Below, one piece after another: positions 35,456 to 46,000 of a stretch of DNA of 64,000 nucleotides (its first letter is position 1; each line of letters starts with the position of its first letter). A program made the translations under genes and the position numbers. Source of the DNA: Psococerastis gibbosa. Taxonomy: Eukaryota > Arthropoda > Insecta > Psocodea > Psocidae. The notes beneath the pieces are model-generated. The model made no database searches, had not been told where the DNA came from, and was given only the letters and a program-made list of their open reading frames with translations. The stretch is from positions 36,355,419-36,419,418 of the forward strand of contig OZ020486.1 of assembly GCA_963971405.1 (NCBI GenBank), given 5' to 3'.

Positions 35456-35868
35456 ATAATAAAAGCCAAGTATAGTTAATGACCCGGGGCATTGGAGCCC
35501 CAGTAGCCAAGGGCGCCCACGCCCCGTGTGCTAACAGCCAAATGTATAAAAATTTCCCAATTCGAACCGATAGTTTAAACAGTTTCCTCACGGGGAGACC
35601 CCCGGACCCCGGATTATAATATAATGCTCCAACCAGCTGTATGGATGGTATGGGGCGCCGTGTGGTTACGAGCTCGTAAAGAATTCGATACCCATTTTAA
35701 ATACTTTGTCGAGAGGGGCCCCCAAAGATGCCAGCTCACTTAGGGACCTCTTATACCGAGTAAAGTAAACCCGGCCCTGTATATATGTACCTACTTTTAA
35801 CATAGGATGGGACATATTATACATATATAGTCCAAGGCCCGAGCTGGGGCTACACCAGCATAGCAGTT

Positions 35869-36262
35869 ATGTACCTGGATCAAGGGAGGTGTTTAGCACA
35901 GTGTTATACCTCAGGCCAGGTTTCTTACAGGAGGGGGACCGCGCGGGTTACAATGAGCAATGCAGTAATTAATGGCTACAAAATCAGAACGGTTTCGAAT
36001 TTAGAAAAAAAAATAGAATTTTTTTGGATGCGAACCTTTTTTATGAAACAAAAACTACATGCTGAGATTAGGCAATCTGGAACCGTTGCTTCCTTCAGAT
36101 CGAGTTTAAGAGCTCACTTCATGACTCGTATGCGATTGTGATGTGCACCTTACTTTTTATTGCCGTGTACACCTTTACTGTCATCCCTAACGTCGCTGGG
36201 ATAGCAGGTTTTCAAGGTTGTTGTGTTTTTATTTACATACAATATAAAGTCAATAAATAAAT
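35869..36262 (+). mobile_element. Probable LINE 3' end with (AATA)n tail
   Basis: An open frame ends 'SFRSSLRAHFMTRMRL' in the manner of a LINE RT C-terminus. A short 3' UTR and AATAAATAAATAAATAAAT at about 36244-36262 follow. The protein evidence is weak; the tail and layout are the main support. Confidence 0.4.
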
Positions 36263-36769
36263 AAATAAATACTATATATGCATCGCAGCTCTCACTCGAA
36301 ATAAAATCCTGGTTTAACAGTGGCTACCTGGCTACGGTCTTAATGAACCCTATATATCTGTATACAATATTAAGATTAATATTTTTTTTTACTCGATCGA
36401 TGCTTTGGCAATCGTGATCATGGACTGGTAATGAGCTCCCTATGCTACAGCTCCAGTCATATTATACAGTATATAGTTGAGTGACAGAATGTGGGCAGTG
36501 TCACATGCTTCTGATATACTTCCATCAGCCGGAAGCCAATTTACATATTTAATTCTTTATCGAACTTCGTTTCCACTTCCCCTGTATCGGTTCCAGCTTA
36601 ATGTTCATCCTGCGTATAAGGGCCCAAAGATTAATAACTTCCAACTTTGGACAGAAATACATTTTTCATTAACTTATGTGGTTCAGGTTAGGTTTGTGTT
36701 TCGAGTACCTACCTACTCATCCAACCTATTAACGGCCGCAGCATCAATTACCATTGATTGGATCATAGA

Positions 36770-36929
36770 CAGGGGCAGATCCAGCCCATATTTTTTTTTT
36801 TGGGGGGGGGATCAAAATAGGAAAAACATCTGTAGAATCGATTAAATCAGATCGTAAAAAATTAAATTACAATATATTGACTAAATTTTGGGGGGCAGCT
36901 ACCCCCTACCCCCCCTGTATCCGTCCATT
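36770..36929. mobile_element. hAT-like MITE
   Basis: The left end is CAGGGGCAGATCCAG and the right end CCTGTATCCGTCCATT. ATCATAGA (36762-36769) and ATCATAGG (36930-36937) flank it, 7 of 8 identical. It is the reverse-orientation relative of 2662-2814. Confidence 0.7.
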
Positions 36930-37399
36930 ATCATAGGTTATCTAGGCTAATGAATTTAGTTTTGCTGGACAATTCCCCATACATTGATATTAGTACATAC
37001 TGTACATGTACGGTATAGTACGTATACATACGATAAGCTATATATGCACCGCTTTGTATATTCCGAATTGTATTTTTCAATTCAATCTTTCAAACTATGT
37101 ATCGTACTATATTGTTATCACAACTAACTACCGCACCTCATACTTTCTTGGAGGCTGACAACATAATTAACTATAGGCCTACCTGCCTAGATATTGACAG
37201 GAAAAACTATACGTGTAGATCTACGACTGGTCGCATCAATACTACAATATGTTAAATGGCAAGTTTCCCGATGCGGACATTGACCATGGGGTGGAGAAGG
37301 TCCTTACGTGCCGCACAAGTCAACACCGCGCGGTCGACGGTGGAAACGCGTTCGAGCCGTTCGGTAGGCCATTAGTGGTAAACATCAGTTGTGTACAAC

Positions 37400-37514
37400 A
37401 TGTGGTCCAGGAAGAAGAAGGAGAAGAAGCAACCCAAAGTGGTAGTGGAGGAGGAGGAATGCGAGAAGATCGAAGCTGTGGTGGTGTACTCACTCAGGGT
37501 TGACTACCCTAATG
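37400..37514 (+). CDS. Candidate first exon, unknown gene
   Basis: ATG is preceded by an in-frame TAA 21 nt upstream and followed by a strong GTGAGT donor. The 38 codons begin MWSRKKKEKKQPKVVVEEEE and continue CEKIEAVVVYSLRVDYPN: a Lys-rich start, an acidic stretch, then a beta-strand-like segment. The 5' flank (37280-37390) is CpG-rich, as expected near a promoter or 5' UTR. I do not recognise the family and found no second exon before the retrotransposon. Confidence 0.45.
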
Positions 37515-39635
37515 GTGAGTCTCCTGTAAAGATTTCAATTTAGGGCTGGTCCCATTATCGCTTGAAAATTCTCTGTGAAGAATACGGCACCATCTTCCAA
37601 GTTCCAATGCATGATTGAGGATCGCACCTGATGGAGCTGTCAGGTGCGGTCAAGCCTGACTCTTCAGTCTTCACAATCTTAAATCTAATTATATATTTCA
37701 TATTGTCACTATGATATTTATGATAGGCTACCTAATTAATAGAAAAACTAAATTGGGGGTAACGAAAATTACGACTATATTGCCGATATTAGGCCGAGAA
37801 AAGAACTTTGAAAATGTTATAACTAAACCCAATTGCATAATTCTAAGACTGCAGGAGACCACGCCTTTTCTACGTACTGGCCGAATACGGTACCCTTACT
37901 CACGTCTTCTCAGTCTGTCCTCAAAGAACCAGTGCGAGCGAACTTCGATTTGAGGGAATTTTCAATTAGGATGGCTACTGATGTAATAGTTCCAAGGTAA
38001 ATAGTTGTTCTAGGGTTAAATTTCGGTTGACTTGAGTTTCCCTCTCCCAAAGCACTGAATTGGTGAGAAAACCCCCGAAATAGAGTTAGCGCAAAATATA
38101 AAAAAATGGTCCCGAGATATGATTTTTATCAATCTTCACGCCAAATTTCCGCAAAATTCGCCGAGTAGTTTGCCCCCAAATCGACGGACAGATAGACAGG
38201 TATACATGCAGGCAGACAGACATTTATCTTTTGTCAAATCCGCTGGAATCGCGAAATCGAAAATTTCGACCATCACAATGGCTTCTTCTTCTGAGGTAAC
38301 AATCTTGGCAGCAAATCTCTGCGTATCATCCTCTAGCTCACTCCTAAGCCTTCCTCTTCAGTTGTTGGCACGTTCGAACTCCTGCGTCCTTCTTCAGTTG
38401 ATCCATGAATTTAATTTCTTCGGGAAATTGGAAAATTAACAATTTTTCATTTTTGCTTATATGCATTTAGGAATGTCTCTTTGATGGGCTGCTCTCTTGA
38501 TTATAATTAATCATGGAAATCAAAGCCCAAACCCGGCAAGAAACACTAAGAGAAATAATGGTTTTAATAGCTCACCAATATCAATGCATTATGAGTAATG
38601 CTCTGGCTCTTTAATCAAGACAAACATAGAAACAAATTGTCTGAGCTTTCAGGAAGTCATTTATCTGCTGCAAAATAGAAATAAAATAAAACTTAATATG
38701 TTATAACACTTCCAAAGTTTAAAAAAAAATAAACTGCAGAGACCTAACAAAAAATTGCTAAAAATGGCAAACAATACAGAACTTCACAAACCGAAAATAA
38801 TAATTCCCGCCAAAATTGTCGCACCAATGGAGAATAAAAACAAAGATGGCGCTTCATCGGCTTAGCTTGAGACTGTATCACTGTAAGATAATTGTTGATA
38901 TAAATGGAAAGAGAATGTGCGGTTTAAAGACATGATTAGAACTGTAATAACCAAGTTGTCGCTGGCATGACGAAGACTCAAAGTGCAGGCAAGTTAAATG
39001 CAACAGAATGTTGCTAACTTGTTATCTCTAAATCGAATTCAGTGTGTGTGAAGTGAACGACAAGCTGTTGAAATATTGTGCCAGTACCCGTATGCCGCTC
39101 AACTTCCCACTGCAAACATAATATTTATTTGCTTGAGCTGTTTTACTGGATTCAATTGTGTACCCTAGGAGTCAACATCACTATTGGAAAATTCAACACA
39201 CGAGCAAATCATTGGCACACCGCGGATGAAACGCTTTGTTCCAAACGAGCATATAGTCCATCAATAGTCCAAAGTTATGGGTAAGTAAGGCAGTTCAGGT
39301 CTAAGCTACAAGTTATTGTAGAGCCGATTTAGTGGTTCTCTATGATACCTACAAAATGGACGCCGTCTATCCCGCCTTGGTGGGTCATGGACAAAGATTG
39401 ATTGATTGATTGATTGATTGCTTGAAATTACGGCTTTCATTTTTTGCATACATTGTGGCGTCTTTGCAGTGTATGGAGCAAGTCCAAATTGCCCCAAAGA
39501 GGGTTAGAAGTAATATTAAAAAAATGTCTTCCCTTTGAAACACAATCAATCATATTTCCGGCCAGTGGCCAGTGGAAGATTTGCCGATTTGCGGGCCAGT
39601 GGGGGTCGTACCTAGACTAATGTGGCTCCAAATTG

Positions 39636-39855
39636 ATGAAGTTTTTTCTTGTTGAGCCTACAATGAATCACTGAAAAGTGCCAGAATGTTTGCCTAGTGT
39701 AGTTTTGATTTTTGAAGTTGCATGCATATGGTATGTTTTTTCTTGTAGAGCTCACTATGGACCACTGAAAATTGCCATAATACTACATTAGTATATGCCT
39801 AGTGGAGAACATATAGTTTTGATTTTTGAAGTTGTACGCATGTTACCTATGTTTG
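39636..39855 (+). repeat. Imperfect tandem duplication
   Basis: Two consecutive copies of about 105-115 bp share TTTTTTCTTGT, CACTGAAAA, 'TGCCTAGTG', then AGTTTTGATTTTTGAAGTTG. The second copy has a short insertion near 39790. Confidence 0.7.
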
Positions 39856-41748
39856 TTGTTGTTTTATTGGAGTGCTGACCGCCTGACCCTGAACTGAACG
39901 GCGTCAACAGTTTCAATTCCAAATGTTAAATCATTGTTTCTTTAACTTATATATGCCTATTTAGCAAGCTTCATTCGTGCGATACCTATTTAGCTTAACG
40001 CGATGCTGCTGGGAATACTTGGCTCAAACTAAACTCTGTAAGACTGTCATTAGAATATGAGGGGCCATTTCACTGTGGAGGCTATAATGGGGAAGGTAAA
40101 TATTCTGACGAACCCGTAAATTTTTTATTTGACAGAGGAACCTACGCCTACCTGCAATTAAAAACCTTGTAAAGAGTATTTAAATAAATTCTAACTTCAT
40201 GGTACATTTGCTGGTCCCCGCTGGCCTCTCCGCCTACAGCACAATCATAGCACTACTACGCGGCAAAAGAAACTCTCACTCCCTTAAACCAGACGATAAT
40301 AAAATAGATTATATGGTACCTAACCATAAGCTACGTATGGCCGATAGCTGTGAACCGTAGGGGCTAAGGTGCTCATAGGAAATGTGACCCAAGTTGCAGG
40401 GTTGTAACATCTTCTTTATACGCCGCTTCTAGCGAAGATCAATCGATGTCAATTTGTACCTTGGAAGGAGACTACAACTCCGAAAAGGGAAGCCGCGTTC
40501 TTGCCAAACCACTGCCTCAGTTTTTTCAACCAGGATGTCGGGAACCCCCAGTCTTCTATCTTGCAACGTAAAAAAAAGGAAAATATAGGAAAATGAAAAA
40601 CAAATGAACAATTCATAAGGCAGAACTGACAACAGAGTCGCAGGCGCAGAAGTTCTGTGCACTTGACCTTGGGCCCCTGGTGATCTTATGGCTTTTTTCA
40701 CTATGTTTGGCTAATGGCGAGAACCTTCTGCTAAATGTCGGTCACATTATTTACCGAATCGTTGATTGGCTGCGCTGCACTACCCATCTTACCGCCTGCT
40801 TCTATACCATATAGGCCCCTGGAAATTTACTGGTTATCAAAAAACATGTTGACCAATGACGTTAATAAAAGCTTTGTTATCTCCTTGAACTATAAGTTGG
40901 CGCAGTAGGTAGACCTCTTGAGAATCTCCTGACCTAAGGTCAAGCACCTGGTGCTGGTGCAAAAAGCAAAGCTGTAAACCTGCGCTTCAAAGTCCAACCT
41001 TGCGGCATTGAACTTCCCCCACAGCCTACAATAGGTAACGACCATATTACCGCCGCCAGGTATAGTATTTAGCCAGCTGCGCCTTCTTTTTTATTGAAGT
41101 GGAACTTCTTATGGCATGGTCTTGAAATTTTGATTGATAACCTTTTGGTGTGACGCAAACTATGGAAAAACCACTCGATATATTTCGATTAAATTTGGCA
41201 TATACGTGTACATAGGCCTATGTAGGCTCAGAAAGATATCATATCTCGGGACATTTGTTTCTGCTTAGGCAGACTCAACTTATTTATTTTTTAATTATTT
41301 CATTGCTGTTGTTTTACGTAAACTACTTCGTATTTAGTAAAGTCGTGGGGAGATAATTAGTGAAAACTGGTCTTTTCATTTGTGCAGTCATTAATAGTAG
41401 TAAAGTTATAGCTATTAATTTACTAGCCTTGTACAGTATTTAAATTATTTATTGTTAAGTACAATTACAAATTTTTATTTCAACCTGATTATGAAAAAAA
41501 AATTGAATAAGTAAAGTAAGTAAAGTAACTTTTTATTTCCTTCAGAAAGTAGGCCTACTCGTACCTTTTATTTTTTTTCTCGACCACATTTCATTAGCCT
41601 TCACATTCCTGGGTTTTGTCCCTTACATGACGTCAGCGACACGGGAAATCCCCTTCCAGGACATTTAGCATAGTGGTACTCGTATATACCTCTTGAGTCC
41701 CAGTGCCCCATCACAAGTGACAAGACTTGTCGTTGGCACATCTGGTAA

Positions 41749-41890
41749 GGCGGGGTTTCCACATACGTCAATGGTCAATGGTAAATATGGTATTGACGTT
41801 TTAGCAGACATTAAAGACATACTAAAAATGTCTGCTACCACGTCAATACCACATTTACAATTGACCATTGACGTATGTGGAAACCCCGCC
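41749..41890. mobile_element. Foldback MITE, TAA target duplication
   Basis: This 142-bp palindrome with GGCGGGGTTTCCACATACG ends is flanked by TAA at 41746-41748 and 41891-41893. The core TAGCAGACATTAAAGACATA is shared with the others. The termini are those of 9406, while the arms CATACGTCAATGGTCAATGG partly match 26797. Confidence 0.85.
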
Positions 41891-41977
41891 TAACTAAATT
41901 GGACTGCCCCGGCCCCTCGGGTCACCCAAGTTGAGTCCTTGAGTGTATAATAGGAGAGTGTTTTAATATGGTCTTAA

Positions 41978-42372
41978 GGTGGGGTTTCCACCGACCTCTC
42001 ATTGCAGAATACAAAGACATTGACGTGGTAGCAGACATTCAAGACTTAGGGGGCGTTTTCACCGACCTCGCATTGCAGAATGCAAATGACATTGACGGAA
42101 ATTTTTGTTTTTCTCTATGCCACAGTTAAAATTGATCAACGATCATAGAGTAAAATCACAAACAAACAAACTAAAATTAAAAAATGGCGTCATGGAATAT
42201 GTTAAGTACAAACATTTTAATAGATTTCTATAAAAAGAAAAATTCAAATTTTCGTCAATGTCATTTGCATTCTACAATGAGAGGTCGGTGGAAGACCCGC
42301 CTAAGTCTTGAATGTCTGCTACCACGTCAATGTCTTTGCATTCTGCAATGAGAGGTTGGTGGAAACCCCGCC
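41978..42372. mobile_element. Nested foldback element
   Basis: The outer arms run from GGTGGGGTTTCCACCGACC to the inverse at 42372, through GACGTGGTAGCAGACATTCA. Inside, from about 42050 to 42302, sits the same inner element as in the 3198/34418/35072 copies, between ...GACTTA and TAAGTC.... The outer arms differ from those of the other three carriers. Confidence 0.75.
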
Positions 42373-42668
42373 AAAAGGTGCATTGGAAGTTACTTTGGGA
42401 AACCGTCTACTTTTTCGTATTACTCTGTTGTGATACTTGTAAGGGTAGCGTGCCGAAGCATTTTCATTTTTCAGTCTTAATTTTGGTCTTTCACGGCAGC
42501 TCTTGCCCCTGCAGTTGATACGTTGCCTGCAAATCGTGTTTTAAATTTTGACAACACTCAATTCTATATTATATATAATTATCATACTTGTTTGCTGGAT
42601 GAGTGGATAATAAATATTCAATATCAATAATTTTGCTTTCCTATATTTATAAGTTTGTACGGATATAA

Positions 42669-42673
42669 GGAGT
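42669..42673 (+). repeat. Target-site duplication, left
   Basis: GGAGT, repeated exactly at 55243-55247 immediately outside the other LTR. Five bp is the usual BEL/Pao length. Confidence 0.85.
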
Positions 42674-42987
42674 TAGACAAGTCTATACATGCGGTAGGCG
42701 AGCAGACACCAGATACACAAGTTTAGTTGCAAACTGTCTATCAGAGCACTCGGCAGTGATTTCGGTTTTCTTACCTATAACTTTATTTCATCATCGTATT
42801 TAATATCATAATCCGTACCCGTACCTAGTGACTAACGTAATCACAGACACAAGATAAGAAGCACACAAGGAGCGGCAGAGCACAGAGAGGCCTCTCATCG
42901 TCAATAGCCGACCACTGGGTGAGTGTTGCAATAGTGCTACAGGCGTCGCCAGGTACGGTCACCTTATTCCTATAGTAATCATTACTA
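42674..42987 (+). repeat. 5' LTR of element 1
   Basis: This 314-bp LTR begins TAGACAAGTCTATACATGCG and ends AATCATTACTA. The only difference seen from the 3' LTR is C at 42937 versus T at 55192. The ends are TA...TA rather than TG...CA, given the GGAGT duplication. Confidence 0.92.
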
Positions 42988-43092
42988 TAAGTTGGTCCTT
43001 CATTAAATTACGCGTTTTACAGTCTATTTACGTTTTATATCAAAAATTTCCGTTTCTTTTTCTGGTGTCTAGCTCGCAGCTGTTTACATGCT

Positions 43093-46000
43093 ATGGCTCT
43101 CTCTGCTCAAGACTTGTTAGCAATTCAGAAGGCCGAGCTAGATGATTTGTCGTTGAGGCTCACAACGGTTAGGGACGCTGTTGTGAACTACTCCCGAGTC
43201 AAAGTGGCACTAATTAAAGCGAAACTGGACCTTGCTTACAATTTGCGGGGGGAACTGACGCAAATTCAAAGAGATATACGTGTCATTAATGCTTCTGTAC
43301 CAGACCCTGATGACCGCCTTGACATTATCAAAAGTGTAAAGGATTTTGACTCCATGATTGAGACAATAGAAGTCAAGTATTACGAGTCATTGGATCTGTC
43401 CCGTGCAAGTCGCAACGCTGCACCGAGCACACCGATACCTGCACAGCAGCAAAGCTCTGGCATTAGGTTGCCTAATATTCAAGTTCCAGTCTTTTCAGGG
43501 AATATAAAAGAATTTAGCCGATTTTTAAAATTATTTGATGCCGTTTATGACAAACATCCTAATCTTACAGGCTCTGAAAAATTCTTTTATTTACAGTCTT
43601 CCCTGTCTGGTGATGCGTTGGCCTTAGTTGGTAATTATCCGCTAAGCGATACGGGTTACGTTAGTGCCGTCCGGGCGCTAAAGGACGCTTATGATTGTCC
43701 CAGAACTCTCGCATCTACTTATGCACATGAACTTTTGAATTTCGTACCGGCCAAAAAAGCCACTACTGATACATTAAAAAGTTTCTTAACCGTACATCAA
43801 GACTATGTCACGGCCTTGAAAGGTCTTAGTTCTGTTACGGACTTAGCCGATTTTCTGTTGCTGACCATAGCGTCAAAAAATCTTGATCCTTTAACACGTA
43901 AGCTGTTCGAACAACATGTTGCTTCGGGTAGCATTCCACAGTTTAATGACTTAATTTCTTTTGTCACTAAGCAAGTTAATACACATCAGCTCCTTGAGTC
44001 TGAAAAAAGTACATCAGCATCTTCGGTGCCTACACCTGAAGGTCACAAGTTTCAACATGTCAAGCCTTTCTCTCATGCAAGGGCTCTTCATGCTAAGCCT
44101 GCTAATTCCAAGCCGGCCAATTTTAAACAGCAATTTGTCGTCAATTGTGTTTATTGCTCCTCTGATGGGCATAAAATTTCCAGATGTTCTGCATTCTTGT
44201 CTATGGACGTGCAGCAACGTACCGACTGGGTTCTCACCTCTAAAAGGTGCCCAGCTTGCATGTCTACCTCACATTGTGACGTCACTTTATGTAAAAGTAA
44301 GCGTCAATGCTTTTTTTGTGCATCAGTCACACATAATTCTTTACTCTGTCCGCAAAGGTACGGTACTCAATCAGTAGAGAATAAGAAGCCTATTCAAAAC
44401 AACCTTACGCTCTTAACCTGTCAATCTGACAGTGCTAAGGTCCTAGGTACGATATCAGCTTTTGTTACTGATAAATCAGGCTACACTCACACTGTAACTT
44501 GTGCAATAGATACTGGTTCTACAGAAGATATAATTTCTTTAAGTTGTGCTAACAAATTGGGCTTATTTATTTCCCGTAGGAATAATTTGTCAATTGCGGG
44601 TATTGGTAATATTCAACAACAATCTATTGGTAATGTCAATCTTAACCTGCAATCTCGAGTCAGTCCAACTGCATTCCTGCAGATTTCTGCTTATGTTGTC
44701 CAGAAAATAACGGATACTTTACCTAATGTACAGGTTCAACCAGACTTTGTTCGGTACATCAGCAACTTACCGTTAGCCGATTCGCAACCGTTCGTTGAAA
44801 AACGGATAGAGGTACTCTTGGGCGGGGAATCCACCCTTGCCATACTGCAAGGTATGCAGGTCCTACCTTTTAAGTCAAAATTCTCTGATATCAATCCACG
44901 TGCCCTGCAAACACGTTTTGGGTTGGTAATTCTAGGGAGCATTCCCACTATACCAAAGCAAACTAATAATCCTCTGTCACTTTTAGCACACACTAACTCT
45001 CTTGAACAATCAATGGAAAGATTTTTTGAGCAGGAATGTGTTCCTGACTCTAAAAATGAGTGCCAAATACCGAATCCTGATGATGTATTCGCTGAAAACC
45101 ATTTTCTACAAACACACTCTCGTGATCTAGATGGTAGGTTTATAGTTGCTTTACCTATAAAAACGCCTACAGAAACACTAGCCTGCAACCGTGCACGTGT
45201 CATGGCCAGTTTTCACTCAATGGAAAAACGTATCTTAAAGTCGCCTAAAGACTACTCTACTTATCAGTCTGCCCTACAAGATTATCTGAATAAAAATCAA
45301 ATATCGTTCAGTAACCAGTCTAATAATTTTCTGTTTTCGCAAATCGTTAAATACAATAGCGCTGGAAAAGCTAAATTAGTTTTCGATGGAACTCTAAAAG
45401 CTAACAAAGATAGCTCTAACTTTAATTCAGTACTGTATAGTGGTCCAAAGTTACAAAGAGACTTAAACTATATTATACTAGCTACCCGTGTATTTCCTGT
45501 ATGTTTTTCAGCAGATATTGAGACCTTTTTCAGAAATATTAAAATCACACATGAAGACTCTGAAAAAATACACATATTAGCTCGACTAGAACTCGCTTGC
45601 GGTTCTCCGCGAGCGTCGCCTGAAGGGAAAATAACAGAGTGCAAATTAAATCACTTACCTTATGGTCTGAAGTGTAGTCCATTTATTGCCCTCAGATGTA
45701 CTAAACAATTAGCGATCGAAAATAATCTTTCACATCCAAATGCTTCACAAGCTATATTACAGTATGCCTACTGTGATGACTTCTTTATTGGTTCAAAGTC
45801 TATTCAGTCAGCTATTTCGCTACGACACGAACTGTCAGAGCTACTTTCTTTAGGGGCCTTCCCTCTTGGTAAGTTTGTAAGCAATTGCCCAGAGGTGTTA
45901 GAAGGTCTGCCCTCTGAAAGACTGGGCAACCCAGTGCACTCCTTAGATTCTGACTCTGGTTATCTTAATACTAGTCAAGAAACAGCTGTATTAGGACTAC

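Larger units (their letters stand above)
37515..42668. other. Non-coding region before the retrotransposon
   Basis: If the 37400 exon is real this may be its intron. It holds an inverted dispersed repeat (38075-38285), a tandem duplication (39636-39855), an ATTG microsatellite (about 39396-39419) and two foldback elements (41749-41890 and 41978-42372). The open frames at 38119, 39078 and 40429 show no family features. Confidence 0.5.

Noticed and set aside
36477..36845. 122-codon forward frame
   Set aside because: It ends inside the hAT MITE at 36770-36929, with no protein similarity and no splice context.
40429..40701. 90-codon minus-strand frame
   Set aside because: A possible acceptor lies inside, but the downstream part matches no family and the upstream part is low-complexity.
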